DNA of 64,000 nucleotides from positions 1,798,001 to 1,862,000 of the forward strand of contig NZ_CP115396.1 in NCBI RefSeq assembly GCF_027625995.1, given 5' to 3'. Under the pieces are notes generated by a model that had not been told where the DNA came from, made no database searches, and saw only the letters and a list, made by a program, of their open reading frames with translations. Of the stretch, positions 48,920 through 57,301 are shown in pieces (position 1 is the stretch's first letter; each line of letters starts with the position of its first letter). The position numbers were made by a program, and so were the translations under genes. This DNA comes from Hymenobacter yonginensis (GTDB lineage: Bacteria; Bacteroidota; Bacteroidia; Cytophagales; Hymenobacteraceae).

Positions 48920-50698
48920 ATGACAACCCGTGGTAAACTGGTACTAGGCGTGCTGCTTGCAGCGCTGCTGTACTTCGGCATCAATAAGCTCGTGCAGAGC
49001 GGGGTGCTGTTCAAGAAAGCCGCCACCGAATCGGTGCTGCTGAGCTCCATTGAGCTGCCGAGCAGCGCCGGCGGCTCGCGCACCAACGTGGCGGTGCCGC
49101 TGGCCCCGCTGCCTTCTGAAACGCCTTCTGGTAAGGGCAGCCCGCTTGTGTGGGAGGTGATGGCCTGGAACTCGCAGATGGCCGGCATGCTGGCCAACGG
49201 CGGCCCCCGCACCACCCAGGGCTCCAGCATGGCCGCCGGCGGCCTGGACATGCAGATTGTGCGCCAGGACGATGTGGCCAAAATGCAGGCCGACCTGGTG
49301 AAAAACGCCCTCGACCTGCAAAGCAACCCCGAAACGCCGGGCCTGCTGGTGAGCATCATGGGCGACGGCCTACCGGCCTTCTCGGCGGTGCAGCCCCAGC
49401 TGGAAAAAGCCGGCACCGGCCTGCAGATCATTCCCTACTCGGTGGGCAAGAGCTTCGGCGAAGACAAACTGATGGGCCCTAAGGAGTGGCTGGATAACCC
49501 CAAAGCCGCTTTGGGCAAAACGGTGGCCTGCTACCTGCGCGACGGCGACCAGAACATTGCCCTGAAATGGTGCGCCGACAACGGCCTGAAAGTCAACCCC
49601 GACGAAACCACCTACGACCCCGAGGCCGTGAACTTCATGGCCGCCTCCGACTTCCTGGTGGCCGCCGAGAAATACATCATCGGCAAACCCGAGCAGCGCG
49701 TGAAAGTGGTAAAAGGCAAGAACACCGGCGTGAAAGTGGACGTGGTAGCCGACGCCGTAGCCACCTGGACGCCCGGCGACGTGAACATTGCCAAGCAGAA
49801 AGGCGGCCTGGTGAACATCGTGAGCACCAAGGACTACAGCAACCAGATGCCCAACATCATGGTGACCACCAAGCGCTGGTACGACGCCCACCCGAAGGAG
49901 GTAGAAGCCCTGATGACGGCCCTGGCCGTGGCCGGCGACCAGGTAAAATCGCACCCCGAGGCCCTGAGCCGCGCCGCCGATATTTCCAGCGTGGTGTACG
50001 GCGATAAGGACAAGCCCGGCAGCTACTGGCTGCGCTACTACAAGGGCGTGAGCGAGGCCGACCGCAACGGCGAGGTGGTGGAGCTGGGTGGCTCCAAGGC
50101 CTTCAACTTTGCCGATAACCTGGCCCTGTTTGGCCTGAACGAAGGCGGCACCAACATCTACGCGGCCGTGTACAAAACCTTCGGCGACGTGCAGCACCAG
50201 CTCTACCCCAAGGAACTGCCCAGCTACGTACCCCTCGACCAGATGCTGGACCTGGCCCCGCTGCGCAAGCTGCAGGACAAATACCGCGGCAAAACCCTGG
50301 CCCCGGCCGAGCAGCAACAGTTTGCCGCCGATGACGAAATCCGCCAGAGCGTGAGTCGACGGGCCTGGAACATCGAGTTCAACACCGGCCAGCGCACCTT
50401 CACCCCCGCCGCCGAGCAGCAGCTCGATCAGCTCTTCAACGACCTGGTAGTGGCCGGCCGCCTGAAAGTAGCCGTCCACGGCCACACCGACAATGTGGGC
50501 GACGCCCAGCGCAACCAGCAGCTCAGCCAGGACCGCGCCGAAGCCGTGCGCCAGTGGCTGGAGCAGCGCAGCGCCAGCGCCTTCCCCGCCGGCCGTGTGC
50601 AAACCTACGCCCACGGCGCCCAGGAGCCCGTGGCCCCCAACACCACCCCCGAAGGCAAAGCCCGCAACCGCCGCGTGGAAATTGTGCTAGGCAACTAG
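48920..50698 (+). CDS. Substrate-binding protein fused to an OmpA domain
   Basis: A 592-residue protein with an N-terminal membrane anchor (residues 6-26), a periplasmic binding-protein-like region of the NitT/TauT type (about 75-420; FMAASDFLVAAEKYIIG, then DAVATWTPGDVNIAK, IMVTTKRWYDAHPKEVEALM), and a C-terminal OmpA peptidoglycan-binding domain (about 470-592; VHGHTDNVGDAQRNQQLSQD and RNRRVEIVL). A solute-binding domain tethered to both membrane and cell wall is unusual. Its ligand is unknown. Permease and ATPase genes follow. Confidence 0.85.
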   Translation: MTTRGKLVLGVLLAALLYFGINKLVQSGVLFKKAATESVLLSSIELPSSAGGSRTNVAVPLAPLPSETPSGKGSPLVWEVMAWNSQMAGMLANGGPRTTQGSSMAAGGLDMQIVRQDDVAKMQADLVKNALDLQSNPETPGLLVSIMGDGLPAFSAVQPQLEKAGTGLQIIPYSVGKSFGEDKLMGPKEWLDNPKAALGKTVACYLRDGDQNIALKWCADNGLKVNPDETTYDPEAVNFMAASDFLVAAEKYIIGKPEQRVKVVKGKNTGVKVDVVADAVATWTPGDVNIAKQKGGLVNIVSTKDYSNQMPNIMVTTKRWYDAHPKEVEALMTALAVAGDQVKSHPEALSRAADISSVVYGDKDKPGSYWLRYYKGVSEADRNGEVVELGGSKAFNFADNLALFGLNEGGTNIYAAVYKTFGDVQHQLYPKELPSYVPLDQMLDLAPLRKLQDKYRGKTLAPAEQQQFAADDEIRQSVSRRAWNIEFNTGQRTFTPAAEQQLDQLFNDLVVAGRLKVAVHGHTDNVGDAQRNQQLSQDRAEAVRQWLEQRSASAFPAGRVQTYAHGAQEPVAPNTTPEGKARNRRVEIVLGN

Positions 50699-50699
50699 C

Positions 50700-50911
50700 G
50701 GTGAATTAGCGAGTGAGTGAATGAGTGAAGTGTCATCCTGAGCCTGCGAAGGACCTAATGGCAGTTGCACGACCTCCGCGAACCTCTGCGCATTCCTCTG
50801 CGGACCTCTGCGGGAAATGACGTCCGCCCGTGAAAAGGTCCGTCGGCTACCGTCTCAGGATGACAAGCTACTTCACTCATTCGCTCATTCACCCATTCAC
50901 TCATTGCCCCC
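50700..50911. repeat. Triply nested inverted repeat
   Basis: Outer arms TGAATTAGCGAGTGAGTGAA, TGAGTGAAG (50702-50730) and CTTCACTCATTCGCTCATTC... (50869-50905); middle arms TGTCATCCTGAGCCTGCGAA, GGACCTA (50731-50757) and AGGTCCGTCGGCTACCGTCT, CAGGATGACA (50836-50865); innermost a CCTCCGCGAACCTCTGCG and CCTCTGCGGACCTCTGCGGG direct repeat (50773-50815). It fills the gap between the SBP-OmpA and permease genes. Confidence 0.85.
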
Positions 50912-51688
50912 ATGAAATCCCTCTTCCTCCCCAACGCCCGGCCGCCGCGCACCACGTTTGCCCTGATGGCGGCCGGGCAGGCGGGGCTGCTGCTGCTGCT
51001 GTGGCTGTTTTACCCGCTGCAGCTGTTTCCCTCCCTCGGCGACGTGCTACGCGCCCTGGCCGACCTCACCACCACCCAGGGCCTGATTCCGGAGCTGTGG
51101 GCCAGCATGACCACCGCGTTGCAGGCCCTGGGCATGGCCACGGTGCTGGCGCTGCTGATTTCCTACCTCACGGCCCTGCCCTTTTTTCGGCCGTTGGCCT
51201 ACGCGGCTTCCAAGATGCGCTACCTCACCCTTACCGGCCTCACGTTTTTCGTGGCCCTGCTGGTGAGCTCGGGCCACGAGGTGAAGCTCTCGGTGCTCAC
51301 CTTCGCCACCACCGTGTACCTAGTCACGGGCATGACGGCCGTGATGCTCAGCACCACCCAGCAGGAGCTGGACCACGCCCGCACCCTGGGCCTGGGCGAG
51401 TGGCGCAGCTTCTGGGAAGTGGTGGTACTGGGCAAGCTGGCCGATATGCTCGAAGTGGTGCGCCAGAACTTTGCCATCATCTGGACGATGATTACGCTGG
51501 TCGAAACCCTCTACCAATCGGAAGGCGGCATCGGCCTGCTGCTCTACAAGCAAAACCGCTACCTCCACCTCGACGGCGTGGTGGCCATCCAGCTCGTCAT
51601 CCTCGCCGCCGGCGCCGCCCAGGACTATGTTTTCGGCCTGCTCCGCCGCGTGTTTTTCCCCTACGCCAGCCTGGCGGCGGCGCGGTGA
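50912..51688 (+). CDS. ABC transporter permease (NitT/TauT type)
   Basis: A 258-residue inner-membrane protein with about six transmembrane helices and the EAA-like loop ELDHARTLGLGEWRSFWEVV (about residues 150-170) that contacts the ATPase. The overall layout matches SsuC/TauC-type permeases. It works with the ATPase encoded at 51914 and probably the OmpA-fused binding protein. Confidence 0.9.
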   Translation: MKSLFLPNARPPRTTFALMAAGQAGLLLLLWLFYPLQLFPSLGDVLRALADLTTTQGLIPELWASMTTALQALGMATVLALLISYLTALPFFRPLAYAASKMRYLTLTGLTFFVALLVSSGHEVKLSVLTFATTVYLVTGMTAVMLSTTQQELDHARTLGLGEWRSFWEVVVLGKLADMLEVVRQNFAIIWTMITLVETLYQSEGGIGLLLYKQNRYLHLDGVVAIQLVILAAGAAQDYVFGLLRRVFFPYASLAAAR

Positions 51689-51718
51689 ATGGGCAGTAAA
51701 CAGGCGGTGCTTTCAAAT

Positions 51719-51888
51719 GAACGTCATTCCGAGCGAAGGCGGAGCCGAAGTCGAGGAATCTCGCGTGCTGACTTTGCCGAAGTAACCATCCTAGCCCCAG
51801 GCTAGGCATAGGAGATCTTCCTATTCATCGAATCACAAGCACAACATCAGCACGCAAGATTCCTCGGCAAGCTCGGAATGACGTTCTA
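51719..51888. repeat. Paired inverted repeat, family B variant
   Basis: Arms AACGTCATTCCGAGCGAAGG... TCGAGGAATCTCGCGTGCTG and inverse CAGCACGCAAGATTCCTCGG, CAAGCTCGGAATGACGTTCT. The spacer of about 80 bp contains its own small palindrome CCTAGCCCCAGGCTAGG. Confidence 0.85.
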
Positions 51889-51913
51889 CTAAACCAGCAA
51901 GCACCCTACCCCC

Positions 51914-52744
51914 ATGACTCCCTACTCCTACAAATCCCCCGTCCTCACCCTCGACAACGTGTCGCTGACGCTGCACGGGGAAACCATTCTGCGCGATATT
52001 TCGGCGCAGGTGCTGGATGTGTGCCGGCCGGGCATGAACCAGGGCCAGGTGGTGGGCTTCTACGGCCGCTCGGGCATGGGCAAATCTGTCCTGTGCCGGC
52101 TGATGGCGGGGCTGCTGGCCCCCAGTAGCGGCGAGGTGCTGGTGGGCGAGGCGCAACAGCCGGCCACGCCCGGCGCGGTGGGCTTCGTGCAGCAGCACTA
52201 CCCGCTGTTCAACCACCGCACCCTGCTCGACAACCTGCTGGTGGCCGCCGCCCGCCGCTACCCCGACCCCGCCGAGGCCCGCCGCCAGGCCGAAGAGTAT
52301 CTGGAGCGGTTCCAGCTCACGCCCCACCGCAGCAAGTACCCGGCCCACCTCTCGGGCGGGCAGCGCCAGCGCGCCGCCATTGCCCAGCAGCTGCTCTGCT
52401 CCGACCACCTCATCCTGCTCGACGAGCCCTTCTCCGGCCTCGATGTGGCCATGATTGACGAGGTGCGCAAAATCATCCTCGAAGTCACCACCCTCGACGA
52501 GCTCAACACCGTGGTCATCGTCTCCCACGACCTGGCTACCACCACCGCCCTCTCCGACCGGCTCTGGCTACTCGGCCAAGAGCGCGACGCCGCGGGCCAG
52601 CTGCTGCCCGGCGCCACCATCAGCCCCCAGCACCAGTACAACCTCGCCGAAATGGGCCTCGCCTGGCACGAAAACGTGGAAGCCGAACCGGAATTCGTCC
52701 GGTTCGTGGAGCATCTGAAGGAGGAGATTCGGGGTAGTGCGTAA
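51914..52744 (+). CDS. ABC transporter ATP-binding protein (NitT/TauT type)
   Basis: A 276-residue ATPase with Walker A GRSGMGKS (residues 51-58), Q-loop VGFVQQHY, signature LSGGQRQRAAIAQQ, Walker B LILLDEPFSGLD and the H-loop VIVSHD. It has an insertion after the first beta-strand (LDVCRPGMNQGQ) and a 50-residue C-terminal extension. It powers the permease at 50912. The stop abuts the stop of the convergent gene with no gap. Confidence 0.93.
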   Translation: MTPYSYKSPVLTLDNVSLTLHGETILRDISAQVLDVCRPGMNQGQVVGFYGRSGMGKSVLCRLMAGLLAPSSGEVLVGEAQQPATPGAVGFVQQHYPLFNHRTLLDNLLVAAARRYPDPAEARRQAEEYLERFQLTPHRSKYPAHLSGGQRQRAAIAQQLLCSDHLILLDEPFSGLDVAMIDEVRKIILEVTTLDELNTVVIVSHDLATTTALSDRLWLLGQERDAAGQLLPGATISPQHQYNLAEMGLAWHENVEAEPEFVRFVEHLKEEIRGSA

Positions 52745-53485
52745 CTAAGTTGTCAAGCTTGTTTTCAGCTCAATTATCTCTCCTTTCGATACTCGGCCTA
52801 TCAATGTTTTAGAGAAACTACTGATGAAACTATTAGACACAAGCTTTTCAAAAGAACCAAAATAAGACGAGGGACTGCCTGTTTCCAGTATCAACAACCA
52901 CACTTCTTCACAACCCGTCAGATAGCCTCCAACATTATTGCTCTTACGCTGAATGATAGCCTGAACTGTTTCGGACGAAATTTCAGGCACCCAAAAACTA
53001 GTAATCGGTGACCAGCAGGATTCGGTGAGACGGTCTAGGTAAAATAAGCTAAATCCCTGAATATGGGTGTGCCCAACGTCGTTAATACAGATATCAAATT
53101 GCGACTGCCTCGCTAGATTCGATATAAGATGTTTTATCTGCTGCTCAACGCAATTAGCCAGATACACTGCTGCCTGCTTGCGGTCGACCCGCTTCCAATC
53201 AACCGATTCGACGAAATCAACGGAAACATGCAATGGAATAGGGTGGCGTGCTTCGAAGAGGCATTGAGCTTGACTAACAATGGCATCCTGCGCGGCCTCT
53301 CGCTGCCTAACGCCACTGTCTGGTATTAGATCAGTGATTTCAATGCCGACCAATTTTCCATCAATGTGGATAATAACATCTGGCAATGGCGGAGCAGGTT
53401 GGATCAGCGAGTACGATTTCCCATCCAACAACTCGGGTAAAAATCTTTCGAGAAGATAAAGCTCACGACTTTGTTTATCTGACAT
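52745..53485 (-). CDS. Hypothetical protein, possible PD-(D/E)xK-like fold
   Basis: A 246-residue, lower-GC protein. Near residue 35 it has PDVIIHIDGKLVGIEITDLI, a PD-x(n)-E-x-T arrangement similar to the core of restriction-endonuclease-like folds, but the usual E-x-K lysine is Thr, so catalytic activity is doubtful. No further domain is recognised. Base composition differs from its neighbours, pointing to horizontal acquisition (inference). The ATG at 53485 avoids a family D repeat upstream. Confidence 0.68.
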   Translation of the reverse strand: MSDKQSRELYLLERFLPELLDGKSYSLIQPAPPLPDVIIHIDGKLVGIEITDLIPDSGVRQREAAQDAIVSQAQCLFEARHPIPLHVSVDFVESVDWKRVDRKQAAVYLANCVEQQIKHLISNLARQSQFDICINDVGHTHIQGFSLFYLDRLTESCWSPITSFWVPEISSETVQAIIQRKSNNVGGYLTGCEEVWLLILETGSPSSYFGSFEKLVSNSFISSFSKTLIGRVSKGEIIELKTSLTT

Positions 53486-53494
53486 AGAAACGGG

Positions 53495-53600
53495 CCTGTA
53501 GAGACGCAATATCTTGCGTCTCGTCGTTGCGGATGTTGTTTGAACCGCTCGGGCAAAGCCGTTCAACGACGAGACGCAAGATATTGCGTCTCTACCCTGC
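53495..53600. repeat. Paired inverted repeat, family D
   Basis: Arms GTAGAGACGCAATATCTTGC, GTCTC (53498-53522) and the inverse (53571-53595), with GTTGCGGATGTTGTT after the left arm. It separates divergent genes. Confidence 0.9.
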
Positions 53601-53678
53601 AACCTGCAGTTTCCCCAATAAGCCGATACTTTCGCATCCGAATTCCTCATTACTAATTACTCATTACTAATTCCCAAA

Positions 53679-55037
53679 ATGCCCACCGGTACCCTGCTCC
53701 TGATTGACGATGAAGCCCGCCTGCGCCAGCTGTTGGCCCGGGTGCTGGAGCTGGAAGGCTACACCGTGCTGCAGGCCCCCGATGCCAGCCGTGGCCTGGA
53801 GCTGCTGCAGCAGCACGCCCGCGAGGTGCTGGTGGTCATTTCCGACGTAAAGCTGCCCGACGGCCACGGCGTGGACCTGATGCCGCGCTACCGCGCCAAG
53901 GCCCCCGACTGCGAAATCGTGCTGCTCACCGCCTTCGGCACCATCCCCGACGGCGTGCGGGCCATGAAGCAGGGCGCCTTCGACTACCTCACCAAGGGCG
54001 ATTACGAGCAGCAGCTGGTGGTGGTGGTGGAGCGCGCCGCCGAAAAAGCCCGCCTGCGCCACCGCGTGGCCGAGCTGGAGCGGCGCATGAGCCAGCGGTT
54101 CAGCTTCGAGAGCATGGTGGGCGCGGCCCCGGCCCTGCGCCGCGCCCAGGACCTGGCCCGCCAGGTAGCCCCCACCGACAGCACCGTGCTGCTGGAAGGC
54201 CCCACCGGCGCGGGCAAGGAGCTGTTTGCCCAGGCTTTGCACGAGGCCAGCGAACGGAAAGCCAAGCCCTTCGTAGCCGTGAACTGCTCAGCCTTCCCCA
54301 AGGATCTACTGGAATCGGAGCTGTTTGGCTACAAGAAGGGCGCGTTTACGGGCGCGCTGGCCGATAAGAAGGGCCTGCTGGAAGAAGCCAGCGGTGGCAC
54401 CCTGTTTCTGGACGAAATCGGGGAGCTGGAGCTGAACGTGCAGGCCAAGTTCCTCAGGGTGCTGGAGACGCGGCAGTTCACCAAGCTCGGCGACACCAAG
54501 CCCACCAGCGTGAACGTGCGCATTGTGGCCGCCACCAACCGTAACCTCAAGCAGGAAGCCGCCGAAGGCCGTTTCCGCCCCGACCTCTATTACCGCCTCT
54601 CCGTCTTCACCCTCAACGTGCCCAGCCTGCGCGACCGGGCCGCCGACGTGCCGGCTTTGGCGGCGCACTTTCTGCAGCACTTCGCGGCCCAGCTGCGCAA
54701 GCGCCTGCCGGGCCTGGAGCCCGAGTGCGTGGAGCTGCTGCAGCGCTACGAGTGGCCCGGCAACGTGCGGGAGCTGAAAAACGTGCTGGAACGCGCCGCC
54801 ATCCTGGCCCCCACCGACCAGCCCCTCTCCGCCGGCTACCTCCCCGACGAGTTCCACACCCTGCCCGCCCCGCTCAGCCCCGACGCCGACCCCGCCGACC
54901 AGAGCCTGCGCGCCGTGGAAGCCCGCCACATCCGCCAGGTGCTGCACCAGTGCCAGGGCAACAAAACCGAAGCCGCCCGCCGCCTCGGCATCGGCCTCAC
55001 CACGCTGTACCGGAAGGTGCAGGAGTACGAGCTGTAG
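53679..55037 (+). CDS. NtrC-family sigma-54-dependent response regulator
   Basis: A 452-residue protein: receiver domain with acidic pair Asp10/Asp11, phospho-acceptor Asp56 and conserved Lys (YLTKGD), an AAA+ sigma-54 activation domain with Walker A GPTGAGKE (about 172-179), the sigma-54-contact loop GAFTGA (about 221-226), Walker B GTLFLDEIGE, and a C-terminal Fis-type HTH (NKTEAARRLGIGLTTLYRKV). When phosphorylated it should activate sigma-54 promoters. Its kinase is encoded 337 bp downstream, on the far side of a repeat. Confidence 0.96.
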   Translation: MPTGTLLLIDDEARLRQLLARVLELEGYTVLQAPDASRGLELLQQHAREVLVVISDVKLPDGHGVDLMPRYRAKAPDCEIVLLTAFGTIPDGVRAMKQGAFDYLTKGDYEQQLVVVVERAAEKARLRHRVAELERRMSQRFSFESMVGAAPALRRAQDLARQVAPTDSTVLLEGPTGAGKELFAQALHEASERKAKPFVAVNCSAFPKDLLESELFGYKKGAFTGALADKKGLLEEASGGTLFLDEIGELELNVQAKFLRVLETRQFTKLGDTKPTSVNVRIVAATNRNLKQEAAEGRFRPDLYYRLSVFTLNVPSLRDRAADVPALAAHFLQHFAAQLRKRLPGLEPECVELLQRYEWPGNVRELKNVLERAAILAPTDQPLSAGYLPDEFHTLPAPLSPDADPADQSLRAVEARHIRQVLHQCQGNKTEAARRLGIGLTTLYRKVQEYEL

Positions 55038-55374
55038 GGGCAGTTGTAAACCGGAAAACTAGAGCTAGTTTCTAGCTCCCCTCGTTGGAAAGGAGGGGTT
55101 GGGGGTGGTTGACAATCGTTGAACATCAACTAGACTGTATCTGAAAACTCTAAAACAGTCATGCTGAGCTTGCCGAAGCATCTCTGCCGCTTCGTCAGAC
55201 AGTTCATGCGAAGCGGTAGAGATGCTTCGACAAGCTCAGCATGACGTTCAGCGAGTTTCAAACGACTTTTCAGACACAACCAGCAACTAGCACTAGCATC
55301 GTTCTTTCACCATCAACCACCCCTAGCCCCTCCTTTCCAAGGAGGGGAACTAGTTTTTAGCTCTAGCACATCCC
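55038..55374. other. Gene-free stretch occupied by nested repeats
   Basis: The 337-bp gap between the response-regulator and kinase genes is almost entirely a family A element with a family B element in its spacer. No gene is seen. Confidence 0.75.
55056..55366. repeat. Family A element with family B element inserted in its spacer
   Basis: The outer arms (CTAGAGCTAGTTTCTAGCTC, CCCTCGTTGG... at 55060-55130 and the inverse at 55310-55366) match the simple family A copy at 28729, including GGGGTGGTTGACAATCGTTG followed by AACATCA. Between them lies a complete family B pair (55154-55251), itself flanked by TCTGAAAAC...TTTTCAGA arms. Confidence 0.9.
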
Positions 55375-57156
55375 ATGTCCCTCAAACTCAAAATCCGCCT
55401 GAGCATTGCGCTGATGCTGGTCCTGCTGCTGGGGCTGGGCGGGTACACGTTCTTTAGTTTGCAGCGGCTGGAAGGTGGGGCCCGGGGCATTCAGCGGGCT
55501 AATTTCCGCTCGGTGGAGTACGGCGAGCAGATGCTGCGGGCCCTGGAGGCGCTGCAGGACCAGCCCACGGCCCAGCCGCCGCTGCAGCAGCTGCGCCGCG
55601 CCCTCACCCGCGAAGCCGCCAACATCACCGAGCCCGGCGAGCTGGAACTGGTGGACACCCTCACCCAGCAGCTGGCTGACTACCAGCGCCTGGTGGATGA
55701 CCGCGCCCCGGCCACCGCTCAGGTAACCCAGCTGCACCGGCTGCGGGCCGCCACCCACCGCATGATGCAACTCAACGCCCGCTCCTTCAACCGCCAGACC
55801 GACCAGGCCGCCGCCGCCGCCCGCCAGGCCCGGCGCACGGTGCTGGCGCTGCTGCTGCTGAGCACGGCGGTGGGCCTGAGCCTAGTGGTTCGCCTGCCCC
55901 GGGCCGTGCTGCGCCCCCTGCGCCGCCTGCGCGCCGACGTGGAGGACGTGGCCAGTCCCGGCCCGGCCACTCAGGTATCCATTGCCAAAAACGACGAAGT
56001 GGGGGCCGTGGCGTTAGCCCTCAACCGCGCCTTCGGCTACATGCAGGACCAGCGCAGCGTCACGCGGGCGGCTTTGGCCACCGAGCGCAGCCGTTTGGAA
56101 AGCCTGATTGAGCACCTCGATGAGGGCCTGCTCCTGCTCGACCCCGACCGCACCGTGCTGCTGGCCAATCCCGTGGCCCGGGAGCTGCTGGGCCGCGAGG
56201 CCGCCGCCCTGGTGGGCCGCCGGGCCGAGGACCTGAGCCAGGAAACCGAGCTGCTCAACGCCCTGTTCCGCCCCCTGCTGGCCCAGGAAGGCGCCCAAGC
56301 CGGCACCACGCCCGCCCCCGTCACGCTCACCTTCGCCCGCCCCGACGGCGAAACGGCCTATTACCAGCTCACGCTCAACCACATCGTGAGCCGCAACCGT
56401 GAAACCGGCCGCACCGAGTTTGTAGGCCACATTCTGAGTTTGCGCAACGTGTCGGATTTCAAGAAGCTCGATGAAGTGAAGTCCAACTACCTGGCCACCA
56501 TTTCGCACGAGCTGAAAACCCCGCTGGCCAGCATCAAGCTCAGTCTGATGCTGCTGCAGGATGCGCGCACCGAGCCCGAGGAACGCCAGCGCCTGGCCGA
56601 CGGCATCGGCGACGAAACCCAGCGTCTGCTGGGCATGGTGGGCCAGCTGCTGGCCGTGTCCAGGCTGGATGCGGGGGCTGAAATCCAGTTCGATGTACAG
56701 CCCATCACCCTGGCCCAGGTGGTGAACTACGCCATCGACACGGTGCGCCCGCAGGTGGACGACAAGGAGCTGCAGCTGCGCCTGGAACTGCCCGCAAGCC
56801 TGCCCGCCGCCCGCGCCGATGTGGAAAAAACCACCTGGGTGCTCATCAACCTGCTGGCCAACGCCATCCGCTACTCCCCCCGCGGCGCCGATTTGTGCGT
56901 GCGCGCCCACCAGGCCGCCCCGCAGGAATTGCAGATCAGCGTGCAGGACTGCGGGCCGGGCATTGCGCTGGAGTACCACGAGCGGATCTTCCAGCGTTTC
57001 TCAGAAGTGCCCAATGCCTCGGGCCACAAGGGCGGCTCGGGGCTGGGCCTGAGCATCTCCCGCGAGTTCATCGAGGCCCAGGGCGGGCGGCTGTGGGTGG
57101 AGAGTGAGCCGGCGCAGGGCAGCCACTTCTGCTTCACACTGCCGGTGGCGGGGTAA
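55375..57156 (+). CDS. Sensor histidine kinase (HAMP-PAS-HisKA-HATPase)
   Basis: A 593-residue kinase with a TM helix at residues 10-28, a helical periplasmic sensor, a second TM near 155-175, a HAMP-like linker with LRRLRADVEDVASP, a PAS domain (about 240-360), the H-box ATISHELKTPLASIK (His near 378) and the ATPase lobe with N-box LINLLANAIRYSP, G1 VQDCGPGI, F-box RIFQRFSEV and G2 GGSGLGLSIS. It is the likely partner of the NtrC-type regulator just upstream. The signal is unknown. KinB/NtrY-like architecture. Confidence 0.94.
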   Translation: MSLKLKIRLSIALMLVLLLGLGGYTFFSLQRLEGGARGIQRANFRSVEYGEQMLRALEALQDQPTAQPPLQQLRRALTREAANITEPGELELVDTLTQQLADYQRLVDDRAPATAQVTQLHRLRAATHRMMQLNARSFNRQTDQAAAAARQARRTVLALLLLSTAVGLSLVVRLPRAVLRPLRRLRADVEDVASPGPATQVSIAKNDEVGAVALALNRAFGYMQDQRSVTRAALATERSRLESLIEHLDEGLLLLDPDRTVLLANPVARELLGREAAALVGRRAEDLSQETELLNALFRPLLAQEGAQAGTTPAPVTLTFARPDGETAYYQLTLNHIVSRNRETGRTEFVGHILSLRNVSDFKKLDEVKSNYLATISHELKTPLASIKLSLMLLQDARTEPEERQRLADGIGDETQRLLGMVGQLLAVSRLDAGAEIQFDVQPITLAQVVNYAIDTVRPQVDDKELQLRLELPASLPAARADVEKTTWVLINLLANAIRYSPRGADLCVRAHQAAPQELQISVQDCGPGIALEYHERIFQRFSEVPNASGHKGGSGLGLSISREFIEAQGGRLWVESEPAQGSHFCFTLPVAG

Positions 57157-57179
57157 GCTGGCTGCGTACAGAAAACCTA

Positions 57180-57281
57180 GAACGTCATGCTGAGCTTGCC
57201 GAAGCATCTCTACCGCTTCGTTGGGTTGATGTTGCAACGAAGCGGTAGAGATGTTTCGGCAGGCTCAGCATGACGTTCTGA
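57180..57281. repeat. Paired inverted repeat, family B
   Basis: Arms GAACGTCATGCTGAGCTTGC, CGAAGCATCTCTACCGCTTC and their inverse around a short spacer. It lies between two convergent genes. Confidence 0.92.
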
Positions 57282-57301
57282 AATGTGCCTATCTGCCGCC
57301 C

